A model generated the notes under the pieces. The model had not been told where the DNA came from, did not search any database, and worked only from the letters and a program-made list of their open reading frames with translations. From assembly GCA_013214365.1 (NCBI GenBank), contig JABSPI010000021.1:1-13290 (forward strand): a stretch of 13,290 bases of DNA, in the 5' to 3' direction. The stretch comes from Erythrobacter sp. (GTDB lineage: Bacteria; Pseudomonadota; Alphaproteobacteria; Sphingomonadales; Sphingomonadaceae). Shown here piece after piece: positions 1 through 7,406 of the stretch (position 1 is its first letter; every line of letters starts with the position of its first letter). The translations under genes and the position numbers were made by a program.

Positions 1-656
1 GCGCCGCATCACCGGACAGCGCAATCGCGGTTCTGTCCGGCCCGACCTTTGCGCATGAAGTCGCCGCGGGCCTACCCACCGCGGTCACTTTGGCGTGCGA
101 AGGCGGGCGCGCACAGTGGGAGCGGCTCTCCCCTCAAATCGCACGTCCACAATTCCGGCCCTATTATTCCGACGATGTCACTGGCGCCGAGATCGGCGGG
201 TCAATCAAAAACGTTTTGGCAATCGCTTGCGGCGTGGTCGATGGTTTGCAACTGGGCCAGAATGCCCGCGCGGCGCTGATCGCGCGCGGCTTTAGCGAGA
301 TGTTGCGGTTTGGCACCGCTTTAGGAGCAGAGGCGCAAACGCTGTCGGGCCTGTGCGGTTTGGGCGATCTGGTGCTCACCTGCTCCTCCACATCGAGCCG
401 CAATTTCTCGCTCGGCAAGGCGCTGGGCGAAGGGCAATCGGCGCGCGCGTTAATGTCGGACCGGACCACGGTGGCCGAGGGTGCGCACACCGCCCCTGTC
501 TTGGCCGAGTTGGCCAAAACGCATGGGATTGCGATGCCGATCACCGATGCGGTGTGCACCATTTTGGATGGCGCGCCGCCCAAAGATGTGGTTGCGCGGC
601 TGCTTTCGCGGCCGCTCACCGCTGAACTGGCCAGCGGACAGGCCGATATCGCATGA
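1..656 (+). CDS. gpsA: NAD(P)-dependent glycerol-3-phosphate dehydrogenase, C-terminal part (start outside window)
   Basis: Reduces dihydroxyacetone phosphate to sn-glycerol 3-phosphate in the cytoplasm, the precursor of the phospholipid backbone. The reading frame is open from the left edge (first full codon at base 3), so the N-terminal Rossmann domain is mostly missing. About 217 residues of a usual ~330 are seen. The first visible block contains LSGPTFAHEVAAGLPTAVT, the family signature just before the C-terminal domain. It is followed by GSIKNVLAIACGVVDG (with the conserved catalytic-region lysine), NARAALIARGFSEMLRFG, and GLGDLVLTCSS..SRNFSLG, all standard in GpsA. The stop TGA (654-656) overlaps the ATG of the next gene, so the flippase is probably translationally coupled. 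An in-frame ATG at base 90 is internal and is not the start. Identity is very secure; only the missing N-terminus is unknown. Confidence 0.97.
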   Translation, partial: AASPDSAIAVLSGPTFAHEVAAGLPTAVTLACEGGRAQWERLSPQIARPQFRPYYSDDVTGAEIGGSIKNVLAIACGVVDGLQLGQNARAALIARGFSEMLRFGTALGAEAQTLSGLCGLGDLVLTCSSTSSRNFSLGKALGEGQSARALMSDRTTVAEGAHTAPVLAELAKTHGIAMPITDAVCTILDGAPPKDVVARLLSRPLTAELASGQADIA

Positions 657-2227
657 GCGATCCCTCAACCAGCCAGTCGGCCTCAAGCGGGTCCACACCG
701 CAGGCCAGCAGCAGCGAAGATATGGCCGCGCTGGCCAAAGGGGGGCGGACCAATACGCTTGGATTTTTGATCCGGGCATTGGGCGGCATCCCGTTCCTGT
801 TTATCGGATATCGCCTCTATGGTGTTGATGAAATGGGAAGATTTGCGATCGCCTTTGTCGCGATCGAGATTTTCGCGCTGATCTGTGCTCTGGGCGAAAA
901 ACGCGGCCTTGCGCAGCGTTTGACCCAAGGTGCGGATGAAATTGATGGGCCGCTTTCCAACCTTGTGTTCGATGGCATTTTGACCAGCCTGCTGTTTTCA
1001 GGCCTGGCTTGCCTGATCTTGCTTGCCTTCCCCTCGATCATATTCCCGACCGGAACCAATAGCGATTTCGACACATGGATGATCGCGGCCATCCCCGCGA
1101 TTGCCTTGACCGAGATTCTGCTCGCGGCCCAAGCATACAAATACGATATCGCCACCACCGTCAGAGCCCGGGCAATTGTCGAGCCGTGGCTCAAATCAAT
1201 CGGTGTGGGCGTGTTCTTCTTTGTCCCCGCTCTGAGCGCAGGAGGGATCGCGCTGGCATTTGTGGTGGCGGCTTACGGCGCGCTGTTCACCGCGCTCTGG
1301 TCGTTTCTCAAAAGCTATGGAATGCCGCATGGCTGGCGCCCGCGGCCATCCTATCTGGTGCGCATGACCCGGCGCGCCTTGCCCTTGGTGGGGGCCGATG
1401 TGATCGAACGCGGCACGCGGCTTATCGATGTGTTCTTGCTCGGCCAGTTTGCCTCTGCCGGCGCGGTGGGCATCTACTTCTTCGCCAAAGAAGTGGTGAG
1501 CATTCCGCAAAAGCTCAAAACCAGTTTTGAACCTATCCTTGCCCCGGTCATCACCAAGAATTTGAAGATCGGCAATATGGCCGCAATCGCGGCGCAAGTG
1601 CGCCAGGTCGGGTTCTGGATCATTGCATTGCAATTCGGCATCGCCTTGATGCTAGCCATTCCGGGCGAGGCGGTGATGGGGCTTGGCGGCCCCGACGTGG
1701 TCGGCGGCACCGGGGCGCTTGCGATCCTGCTGGCGGCCGAAGTGATCGGATCGATGGCGGTCGTCTCGGAAGGGGTGCTGGTCTATATCGCGCGCAAACG
1801 CAATCTGGCGATTTCGGTTGGGGTGATCACTGTGCAAGGCGTGCTTACAGTGGCTTTGATCTTGCTCGCGGAAGAATTGGGCTATGATGAAGGGTACAAA
1901 GCCGCAGGCGCGGCTATGGCCTTGTTTATCGCGCTGGGCGCATCGAGCCTGATCAAGGCGGTCTTGCTCAAATCGCTGCTCAAGGCGCCGGTGTCAAACT
2001 GGCGCTGGGCTCTGGTTTGGGCGGCGGGTCCGGCGGTTGTGGTGGGCTTTTTGTTCACCGAATTCACCCCTGAATGGGTGGAGCTTGCGATTGGCGGCCC
2101 GGCAATACTCGCGGTCTATCTGCTGGTGATTTGGAAGCGCGGCTTTGATGAGGCGGACAAGGTTTTGTTCGCGCGCAATGTGGGCGCAAGTGATGCATCG
2201 CCGGCGGCGCCTCCAGCGGCAAAATGA
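653..2227 (+). CDS. MOP-superfamily flippase (Wzx/polysaccharide biosynthesis-type membrane protein)
   Basis: A 524-residue polytopic inner-membrane protein. After a Ser-rich cytosolic tail (residues 1-30) it shows about a dozen or more hydrophobic segments, for example around 36-55, 63-80, 108-131, 142-160, 181-218, 321-337, 355-378, 385-406, 417-438, 453-469 and 477-494. The loop GIYFFAKEVVSIPQKLKTSF (273-292) matches the pattern in the middle of O-antigen and polysaccharide exporters, which flip lipid-linked saccharides across the membrane. Length is normal for the family. The ATG overlaps the gpsA stop (ATGA) and GGACAGG lies 10 bases upstream (636-642), which supports this start over the ATG at 722. 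The C-terminus ends in an Ala/Pro-rich tail. No glycosyltransferase or polymerase gene adjoins it, so the substrate cannot be inferred. A MurJ role is unlikely because MurJ signature motifs are not evident. Confidence 0.85.
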   Translation: MSDPSTSQSASSGSTPQASSSEDMAALAKGGRTNTLGFLIRALGGIPFLFIGYRLYGVDEMGRFAIAFVAIEIFALICALGEKRGLAQRLTQGADEIDGPLSNLVFDGILTSLLFSGLACLILLAFPSIIFPTGTNSDFDTWMIAAIPAIALTEILLAAQAYKYDIATTVRARAIVEPWLKSIGVGVFFFVPALSAGGIALAFVVAAYGALFTALWSFLKSYGMPHGWRPRPSYLVRMTRRALPLVGADVIERGTRLIDVFLLGQFASAGAVGIYFFAKEVVSIPQKLKTSFEPILAPVITKNLKIGNMAAIAAQVRQVGFWIIALQFGIALMLAIPGEAVMGLGGPDVVGGTGALAILLAAEVIGSMAVVSEGVLVYIARKRNLAISVGVITVQGVLTVALILLAEELGYDEGYKAAGAAMALFIALGASSLIKAVLLKSLLKAPVSNWRWALVWAAGPAVVVGFLFTEFTPEWVELAIGGPAILAVYLLVIWKRGFDEADKVLFARNVGASDASPAAPPAAK

Positions 2228-2382
2228 TCCTGCATTTGCGCACAGCAGCAAGCCAAAGCGCGGGCGTTTCCGATCGAAACTCATCAACCGTTCATCTTGT
2301 AAATGAGACCTTGCTCTCGGGGCCAACAGGGTTTTGATCCAAAGGATAGGGCAATCGAGGGCTGAAACAATATTGCAGGACT

Positions 2383-2403
2383 TGCAGCCAAAGAGGGGCT
2401 GCA
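2383..2403. repeat. 7-bp inverted repeat in the leader of the VWA gene
   Basis: Arms TGCAGCC (2383-2389) and GGCTGCA (2397-2403) are separated by seven bases, so a short GC-rich hairpin is possible. No T-run follows, so it is not a canonical intrinsic terminator for the flippase transcript. It lies 50 bases before the VWA start and could be a leader hairpin or an operator. The rest of the 2228-2452 gap holds no credible gene. It also contains a loose GTTTC-N5-GAAAC element at 2266-2280 and a direct TTGCAG repeat just upstream of this hairpin. Confidence 0.35.
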
Positions 2404-2452
2404 TTCGGCCCGTAGAGCGCGCTGTCCATGGTGGGAACGGAGGACTGAAATC

Positions 2453-4216
2453 ATGCCGTTAATGCTTGCAAAACGACCCTATTCGCAGGGCAGTTCGAAG
2501 ACACGCAAAGCCGCAATTCTAGGCGCAGTAATCGTCACCCATATCGGGTTTCTGGCCGCTTGCAGCACTGCCACAAAAGACATGAGCAGCGCGCCAGCCG
2601 ATGTTGAACGGGTGACATCGGTTGACATTGAGACACCGCCGCCGCCGCTCCTGTCCCCACCGCCGCCCCCGGCTCTTTCAGAGGCAACACAGAATCGAAC
2701 GGGGGCGATGCGCGGGGGCGCGAACGACCAGGCCATTGTTGTGACCGGATCACCGGCCCCAAATGCCTATATTGTGCCGCCGGTAATAGTGCCCAATGAT
2801 CCGGGCAATGAACGCTATGATGGCGAAGAGGTCTCGCCGGTCAAACTGACCGCTGCCGAACCGGTCAGCACATTCAGCGTCGATGTTGATACCGGTGCCT
2901 ATGCCAATACCCGCCGGTTTCTGCGTCAGGGGCTCACCCCGCCGCGTGATGCGGTGCGCACCGAAGAACTGATCAATTATTTCCGCTATGACTATGCCGC
3001 CCCGACCGGACGCGACATCCCATTCAGCGTGACGACCGATCTCGCCAAGAGCCCTTGGAATGATGACACTTATCTGATGCGGATTGGCCTGCGCGGTTAT
3101 GACATTGCGGCAGATGAGCGGCCGCCGGCAAACCTTGTCTTTTTGATGGATGTGTCGGGTTCCATGGGGCATCCGGACAAGCTGCCGCTGGTCAAGACCG
3201 CTTTGGCTGGTCTTGCCGCAGAGCTGGGCGAGAGCGACCGCGTGTCGATCGTCGTTTACGCCGGTGCGGCCGGCTTGGTGCTGGAGCCGACCAATGACAC
3301 ACACAAAATCCGCGCCGCCCTCGATCAGCTGAGCGCCGGCGGGTCCACTGCGGGCGGGGCCGGTATCCAGCTTGCCTACAATATTGCACAGGACAATTTC
3401 ATCGAAGGCGGTGTCAACCGCATCATCCTTGCCACTGATGGCGATTTCAATGTGGGTGTATCGGACCGCGATGCTTTGGTCGAAATGGTCGAGAAGAACC
3501 GCGATCGCGGCATCACTCTGACCACGCTGGGCTTTGGCGCGGGCAATTACAACGAGGCGATGATGGAACAGATCGCCAATCACGGTAATGGCAATTACGC
3601 CTATATCGACAGCGCTCTGGAAGCCAAAAAAGTGTTGGGCGATGAAATGAGCTCAACCCTTTTCACCATTGCCAAAGACGTCAAAATTCAGGTCGAATTC
3701 AATCCGGCCGTGATCAGCCAATACCGTTTGGTGGGGTATGAAAATCGCGCTCTTCGCGAAGAGGATTTCGGCAATGACGCGGTGGATGCAGGCGATATTG
3801 GCGCCGGGCACCAGGTCACCGCGATCTATGAAATCGTGCCAACCGGGACGCAAGGTTGGATTGCCCCTCGCCGCTATGAGGATGCGCCATCCGATGCCGC
3901 CACACGCCGCATCGCCGAAGCGGCCCATGTCAAATTGCGGTTCAAATTGCCCGATGGTGACACATCGCGGCTGATCGACACTGTTGTGACAAGCGATGAG
4001 ATCGCTCGGGCGCGCGATGCGCGTGGCGATTTCGCCTTTGCCGCTGCGGTTGCGGCCTATGGCCAGATTTTGCGCGGTGATGAGCTGATGATGGGCTTCA
4101 CCCATGATGACGTGAATGAACTCGCCGGGCGTCAGAGCAATTTCTGGCGGCAGGAATTTCTGGAGCTGAACGCGCTGGCCGGAGCAAATGCGCCCGATAC
4201 GCGCAGCGGCGGTTAA
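2453..4216 (+). CDS. VWA-domain lipoprotein with DUF3520 C-terminus (YfbK-like)
   Basis: A 587-residue exported protein of unknown exact role. The basic N-terminus (KTRK, 16-19), hydrophobic stretch 20-36 and lipobox LAAC with Cys37 indicate lipidation and membrane anchoring outside the cytoplasm. A Pro-rich linker follows (60-73), then the VWA N-terminal domain (about 128-200, with VSTFSVDVDTGAYANTRRFL). The VWA domain spans about 225-390 with an intact MIDAS metal site: DVSGSMG (Asp233, Ser235, Ser237), Thr299 in GGSTAGGAG, and Asp329 in ATDGD. The C-terminal part (about 400-575, ending GRQSNFWRQEFLELN) fits DUF3520. GGAGGA at 2439-2444, 8 bases upstream, fixes the ATG at 2453. It appears monocistronic because a strong terminator follows. 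Family members are annotated as surface or periplasmic metal-dependent adhesion-like proteins. Function here is not established. Confidence 0.92.
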   Translation: MPLMLAKRPYSQGSSKTRKAAILGAVIVTHIGFLAACSTATKDMSSAPADVERVTSVDIETPPPPLLSPPPPPALSEATQNRTGAMRGGANDQAIVVTGSPAPNAYIVPPVIVPNDPGNERYDGEEVSPVKLTAAEPVSTFSVDVDTGAYANTRRFLRQGLTPPRDAVRTEELINYFRYDYAAPTGRDIPFSVTTDLAKSPWNDDTYLMRIGLRGYDIAADERPPANLVFLMDVSGSMGHPDKLPLVKTALAGLAAELGESDRVSIVVYAGAAGLVLEPTNDTHKIRAALDQLSAGGSTAGGAGIQLAYNIAQDNFIEGGVNRIILATDGDFNVGVSDRDALVEMVEKNRDRGITLTTLGFGAGNYNEAMMEQIANHGNGNYAYIDSALEAKKVLGDEMSSTLFTIAKDVKIQVEFNPAVISQYRLVGYENRALREEDFGNDAVDAGDIGAGHQVTAIYEIVPTGTQGWIAPRRYEDAPSDAATRRIAEAAHVKLRFKLPDGDTSRLIDTVVTSDEIARARDARGDFAFAAAVAAYGQILRGDELMMGFTHDDVNELAGRQSNFWRQEFLELNALAGANAPDTRSGG

Positions 4217-4291
4217 ACCACGCTCTATCTGTCACCGCGCTGCGCCCCTGATCGCCCGATTAGGCGGCGCAGCCATAATAAGGGCCACAAC

Positions 4292-4332
4292 AAGGGACGC
4301 CGGATGCTCCTATGCATTCAGGCGTCCTTTTT
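4292..4332 (+). terminator. Intrinsic terminator after the VWA gene
   Basis: GGACGCC (4295-4301) pairs perfectly with GGCGTCC (4321-4327). The inner bases continue the stem (GGATGC 4302-4307 with GCATTC 4314-4319, one G-T pair, single A bulge at 4320) around a TCCTAT loop. Five T residues follow at 4328-4332. This is a textbook rho-independent terminator on the plus strand, 75 bases after the VWA stop. It separates that transcript from the downstream HhH gene. Confidence 0.9.
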
Positions 4333-4338
4333 GTCGGA

Positions 4339-4350
4339 CAATAGCTATTG
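4339..4350. repeat. 12-bp perfect palindrome CAATAGCTATTG
   Basis: A perfect palindrome immediately after the terminator T-run and 81 bases before the HhH-gene ATG. Its position in the presumed promoter region of the next gene suggests a possible dimeric-regulator site. No promoter boxes could be assigned with confidence around it, and a palindrome of this size could be chance. Confidence 0.3.
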
Positions 4351-4431
4351 CAGTTCCCGGGTCTTTTGTCGGGCCTGCCGCGCTGCTAAAGGCGCGTGCA
4401 ATAGTCTGACACAAACGAAAGATCACAGCTT

Positions 4432-4977
4432 ATGCCAGCCACTCTGCCCGAAGCGGTCCCGTATATCCTGATCGCGGTCGCTATTCTCATTGCATTCTGG
4501 TTGATCCTTCGCGCGATGCGCAAGACGACCGTCGTCGATCGTGACAACGGCGATGTGCTGGATGAAGGCGCCGCGCCAGCAGCGCGCAATCAAGCTTTGA
4601 TCGATGCACCGCCGGCCAAAGCGCCCGAACCTCTTGCTGAACCCGCACCCGAACCCGCACCCGAACCCGAACCTGCCCCCACGGCCACACCTGCGCCTGC
4701 ACCTGCACCTGCACCTGCCCCCGCGCCTTCAAGCGAGGCGGATGACCTGCGCAAGATCAAGGGGCTCGGCCCCAAGCTTGTTGCGCTTCTCAAAGAGCAG
4801 GGCATCACCTCTTTTGCCCAAATCGCCGAATGGAGCGATGAGGATGTCGCGCGGATCGATGCGACTTTGGGCCGTTTCGCCGGCAGAATCGAACGCGATC
4901 AATGGGTTGCGCAGGCAAAATTGCTGGTCACGGGAGAAAGTTCCGAATTCTCGCAAAAATTCGGCAATGATGGATAA
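4432..4977 (+). CDS. Membrane-anchored helix-hairpin-helix protein with Pro/Ala/Glu spacer
   Basis: A 181-residue protein in three parts. Residues 8-28 (VPYILIAVAILIAFWLILRA) form one transmembrane helix with a basic cytosolic flank (RAMRKTT), so the rest most likely faces the cytoplasm. Residues about 58-100 are a low-complexity EPAP/APAP spacer. Residues 103-166 carry a helix-hairpin-helix domain: DDLRKIKGLGPKLVALLKEQGI with the GLGPK hairpin, then FAQIAEWSDEDVARID and GRIERDQWVAQAKLL. This last block closely resembles the C-terminal extension of alphaproteobacterial NuoE and the L21-associated HhH proteins. HhH domains usually contact DNA or RNA backbone, or serve as protein contacts. The Shine-Dalgarno is weak (GAAAGA about 8-13 bases upstream). 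It is preceded by the terminator, so it has its own promoter. Molecular role unknown. Confidence 0.85.
   Translation: MPATLPEAVPYILIAVAILIAFWLILRAMRKTTVVDRDNGDVLDEGAAPAARNQALIDAPPAKAPEPLAEPAPEPAPEPEPAPTATPAPAPAPAPAPAPSSEADDLRKIKGLGPKLVALLKEQGITSFAQIAEWSDEDVARIDATLGRFAGRIERDQWVAQAKLLVTGESSEFSQKFGNDG
4639..4731 (+). repeat. In-gene tandem repeats encoding the EP/AP spacer
   Basis: The coding sequence for residues 70-100 is made of near-exact short tandem units. A 12-base unit GAACCCGCACCC occurs about 2.5 times near 4640-4670, and a 6-base unit CCTGCA in several copies lies near 4690-4720. The units keep the reading frame (multiples of 3), so copy-number change by slippage would alter spacer length without a frameshift. 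This is a Pro-rich extended linker rather than a folded domain. Confidence 0.8.
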
Positions 4978-4987
4978 CAGCGCCTGA

Positions 4988-5010
4988 AGCGCCCCCTTTG
5001 GGGTTTCGCT
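4988..5010 (+). other. Imperfect hairpin between the HhH gene and the response regulator
   Basis: Outer arms AGCG/CGCT and inner arms CCCC/GGGG around a TTT loop give an imperfect stem with a C bulge and an unpaired TTT. No T-tract follows, so termination here would be weak or factor-dependent. The remaining gap to 5088 shows a TACACT at 5044-5049 that could be a -10 box, but no matching -35 at normal spacing. Confidence 0.3.
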
Positions 5011-5073
5011 AAATTGTGAGGGCGCCAAGCGTCCATTTCGTGTTACACTCCTTACCGTGGGGTCAGAGATAAC

Positions 5074-5080
5074 GGGGGAG
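5074..5080 (+). promoter_or_regulatory. Ribosome-binding site deciding the response-regulator start
   Basis: GGGGGAG ends 8 bases before the GTG at 5089. The in-frame GTG at 5080 overlaps this site and therefore cannot be the main start, so translation should begin at 5089 (MSHKILVAEDE). Confidence 0.75.
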
Positions 5081-5088
5081 TGATTCGC

Positions 5089-5445
5089 GTGAGTCATAAA
5101 ATCCTGGTCGCTGAAGACGAAATGATCGTCGCATTTGACCTGTGTGAAACAGTTGAAGAGGCCGGCTTTCAAGTCGAAGGTCCCCATCGCGGGATCTCCT
5201 CTGCCATGCTCGCTTTCCAAAAAGAAAAGCCCGCTCTGGCGATCCTTGATATTGATCTGGACGATGGCGATGTCTTTGAATTGGCGCGCACTTTTGCCGC
5301 CGAAGACGTGCCGATCATCTTCCATTCGGGCAGCTTTTCCAAGCAAGAAATCGAAACGCGCTTCCCCGATGCGACCACCCTGATGAAGCCGTGCCCTCCC
5401 ACCGCGATGATAGACACGGTAAATCGCATGCTAGATGCTGCATAA
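5089..5445 (+). CDS. Single-domain response regulator (CheY-like receiver)
   Basis: A 118-residue receiver domain with no output domain, so it would act by protein contact as a phospho-relay or sink in the cytoplasm. It begins with ILVAEDE, giving the acidic pocket Glu9/Asp10/Glu11. The phospho-acceptor is Asp54 in AILDIDLDDG, the switch Ser80 is in IIFHSG, and the conserved Lys100 is in LMKPCPP. All receiver landmarks are intact and the length is normal. The GTG start at 5089 is chosen because of the ribosome site 8 bases upstream. There is no histidine kinase next to it; the downstream genes are catabolic. The LDIDLDDGDVFELA and FHSGS features resemble the small receivers common in Rhizobiales and Sphingomonadales. 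The cognate kinase is unknown. Confidence 0.9.
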   Translation: MSHKILVAEDEMIVAFDLCETVEEAGFQVEGPHRGISSAMLAFQKEKPALAILDIDLDDGDVFELARTFAAEDVPIIFHSGSFSKQEIETRFPDATTLMKPCPPTAMIDTVNRMLDAA

Positions 5446-5487
5446 ATCCGCGCTTTGCCCTAACACCTTCTGAAACCGTCTGCCCCC

Positions 5488-5512
5488 TTGCAGGAACCGC
5501 CAAGTCCTGCAA
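5488..5512. promoter_or_regulatory. 8-bp inverted repeat in the leader of the gcdH operon
   Basis: Arms TTGCAGGA (5488-5495) and TCCTGCAA (5505-5512) are perfect reverse complements separated by nine bases, with arm centres 17 bp apart. It lies 43 bases after the response-regulator stop and 32 bases before the gcdH ATG. This fits either an operator for a dimeric regulator of the catabolic operon or an RNA hairpin. No T-run follows, so it is not an intrinsic terminator. The TTG at 5488 is in frame with gcdH but has no suitable ribosome site, so it is not used as the start. Confidence 0.5.
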
Positions 5513-5532
5513 AAGCAGACCAAACAAGTTTC

Positions 5533-5538
5533 AGGAGA
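5533..5538 (+). promoter_or_regulatory. Ribosome-binding site of gcdH
   Basis: AGGAGA sits 6 bases before the ATG at 5545. It decides the start in favour of [10 protein letters not shown] over upstream in-frame TTG codons. Confidence 0.8.
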
Positions 5539-5544
5539 AACCAA

Positions 5545-6759
5545 ATGCACGCGCCCCCTTCCCCCGAACTCGCCAGTGCAGGCCTCATCCCGTTCAATTG
5601 GGAAGACCCGTTCGACCTCGAAAGCCAGTTGACCGAGGATGAGCGGATGATCCGCGATGCAGCGCACGGCTTTGCCCAAAGCGAATTGCAGCCGCGCGTG
5701 ATCGAGGCGTTCCGTGAAGAGACCAATGCCCCTGAACTCTTCCCCCTGTTCGGCCAAGCCGGCCTGCTGGGCGCGACCATCCCCGAAGAATATGGCGGGG
5801 CGGCTGCATCCTATGTCTCCTATGGCTTGATCGCGCGCGAAATCGAGCGCGTGGATAGCGGCTATCGCTCAATGGCATCGGTTCAATCGAGCCTCGTCAT
5901 GCATCCGATCTATGCTTATGGATCCGAGGCGCAGCGGCGCAAATATCTGCCCGGCCTTGCCAGCGGCGAATTGATCGGCTGTTTCGGCCTGACCGAACCG
6001 GATGCAGGCAGCGACCCGGCCGGCATGAAAACCTACGCCAAACGCGATGGCGATGGCTATGTGATCTCCGGCAGCAAGACCTGGATCTCCAACTCGCCTT
6101 TCGCCGATGTCTTTGTCGTTTGGGCCAAGAGCGAGGCCCATGGCGGCGGCATTCGCGGGTTTATCCTGGAAAAGGGTATGGAGGGTCTCTCAGCCCCCAA
6201 AATCGAAGGCAAAATCTCGCTGCGCGCCTCGACCACCGGCATGATCATGATGGACGAGGTGAAACTGCCTGCGGACGCACTTTTGCCCAATGTGCAGGGG
6301 CTCAAAGGTCCCTTTGGTTGTTTGAACCGCGCGCGCTACGGGATCAGCTGGGGCGCGATGGGTGCGGCGGAATTCTGCATGCACGCCGCGCGTCAATACG
6401 GGCTTGATCGCAAGCAATTTGGCCGCCCGCTGGCCGGCACCCAATTGTATCAGAAAAAGCTCGCCGACATGCTCACCGACATTGCTTTGGGTTTGCAAGC
6501 TTCGCTGCGCGTGGGCCGGTTGATGGATGAAGGCCGCTTTGCCCCCGACATGATCAGCGTCGTGAAACGCAACAATGTCGGCAAAGCCTTGGACATTGCC
6601 CGCATTGCGCGTGACATGCATGGCGGCAATGGCATTTCGGAAGAATATCAGGTCATCCGCCATGCGGTGAACCTGGAGACGGTGAACACCTATGAAGGCA
6701 CGCATGACGTCCATGCATTGATTCTGGGCCGCGGCATCACCGGGATCGCCGCATTCTGA
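5545..6759 (+). CDS. gcdH: Glutaryl-CoA dehydrogenase (acyl-CoA dehydrogenase family)
   Basis: An FAD enzyme of 404 residues that oxidises and decarboxylates glutaryl-CoA to crotonyl-CoA in lysine/tryptophan (and some aromatic) breakdown, passing electrons to ETF. Diagnostic blocks are [20 protein letters not shown] (105-123; the Arg109 region binds the glutaryl carboxylate), the acyl-CoA dehydrogenase signature [13 protein letters not shown] (146-158), [18 protein letters not shown] (178-195), and [16 protein letters not shown] near the C-terminus. Glu384 in that last block is the expected catalytic base. These blocks match the glutaryl-CoA branch more closely than butyryl- or isovaleryl-CoA dehydrogenases. 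The start is set by the AGGAGA site. The stop TGA shares its final A with the ATG of maiA, so the two are co-translated. Identity very secure; no odd residues seen. Confidence 0.95.
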   Translation: MHAPPSPELASAGLIPFNWEDPFDLESQLTEDERMIRDAAHGFAQSELQPRVIEAFREETNAPELFPLFGQAGLLGATIPEEYGGAAASYVSYGLIAREIERVDSGYRSMASVQSSLVMHPIYAYGSEAQRRKYLPGLASGELIGCFGLTEPDAGSDPAGMKTYAKRDGDGYVISGSKTWISNSPFADVFVVWAKSEAHGGGIRGFILEKGMEGLSAPKIEGKISLRASTTGMIMMDEVKLPADALLPNVQGLKGPFGCLNRARYGISWGAMGAAEFCMHAARQYGLDRKQFGRPLAGTQLYQKKLADMLTDIALGLQASLRVGRLMDEGRFAPDMISVVKRNNVGKALDIARIARDMHGGNGISEEYQVIRHAVNLETVNTYEGTHDVHALILGRGITGIAAF

Positions 6760-7406
6760 TGAAACTGCACGGTTACTACCGCAGCTCGACCTCTTACCGC
6801 TTGCGCATTGCGCTCGAGCTGAAGGGGCTTGCCTACGAAAATCTGCCGGTCAACCTGCTCAAATCAGAGCAGAAGGACGCCGCCTTCACTCAGCGCAATC
6901 CGTTTGGCAGCGTGCCAATGCTCGAGGCCGATGGCCGCGACCGCGCGCAATCCATGGCGCTGCTTGAATGGTTGGAAGAGGCCTATCCCGACCCCGCTTT
7001 GCTGCCCAGCGATATCGAGGATCGGTACACCGCGCGCGAGCTGATCTATGCCATCGCGACCGAGCTGCACGCGCCGCTCAACCTGCCCGTGCTCAAATAT
7101 CTCAAAAGCGAGCTTGGCCAGTCTCAAGATGCGATCAACACATGGTATCGCCATTGGCTGGCGCGCACGCTTGAACCGCTGGAGCGGCGGCTGGAGCAAT
7201 TGCAGACGGGCGATTTCCTGTTTGACAAACCCGGCCTGTTCGAAGTGGTCTTGATGCCGCAGGTCTACAACGCCCAGCGGTTTGACTACGATTTCAGCGC
7301 CTCCCCGCGCATCACTCAAATCGAAAGCGCCTGCCTTGCCCTGCCCGCATTTCAGCGCGCCCATCCCGACAATCAGATCGACAATCCCGAGAGGTCAAAT
7401 CCATGA
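6759..7406 (+). CDS. maiA: Maleylacetoacetate isomerase (zeta-class GST)
   Basis: A 215-residue glutathione-dependent cis-trans isomerase that turns maleylacetoacetate into fumarylacetoacetate in the homogentisate branch of Tyr/Phe catabolism. The N-terminal thioredoxin-like domain (1-80) has the zeta motif in the form RSSTSYRLRIALELKGL (8-24), NPFGSVPML (47-55) and the glutathione-contact QS of QSMALLEWLEE (64-74). The helical domain ends with the typical LMPQVYNAQRFDYDFS and ACLALPAFQRAHPDNQ. The usual SSCxxR cysteine is replaced by Thr11, a substitution seen at a position that varies in bacterial members, so activity is not excluded. There is no independent ribosome site; the ATG overlaps the gcdH stop by one base. 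A maleylpyruvate isomerase role (gentisate pathway) is the main alternative. Confidence 0.92.
   Translation: MKLHGYYRSSTSYRLRIALELKGLAYENLPVNLLKSEQKDAAFTQRNPFGSVPMLEADGRDRAQSMALLEWLEEAYPDPALLPSDIEDRYTARELIYAIATELHAPLNLPVLKYLKSELGQSQDAINTWYRHWLARTLEPLERRLEQLQTGDFLFDKPGLFEVVLMPQVYNAQRFDYDFSASPRITQIESACLALPAFQRAHPDNQIDNPERSNP

Noticed and set aside
2750..3583. 277-codon open frame on the minus strand inside the VWA gene
   Set aside because: It is antisense to a well-recognised domain protein, its translation resembles no family, and it is the usual third-position shadow in GC-rich DNA.
4188..4409. 73-codon plus-strand frame spanning the terminator after the VWA gene
   Set aside because: It begins inside the VWA gene in another frame and runs through a strong intrinsic terminator, so it would not be a normal gene.
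6190..6714. 174-codon minus-strand frame inside gcdH (similarly 7373-7969 inside fah and 164-619 inside gpsA)
   Set aside because: All mirror conserved coding sequence on the plus strand, have no ribosome site of their own and give His/Arg-rich nonsense-like products.
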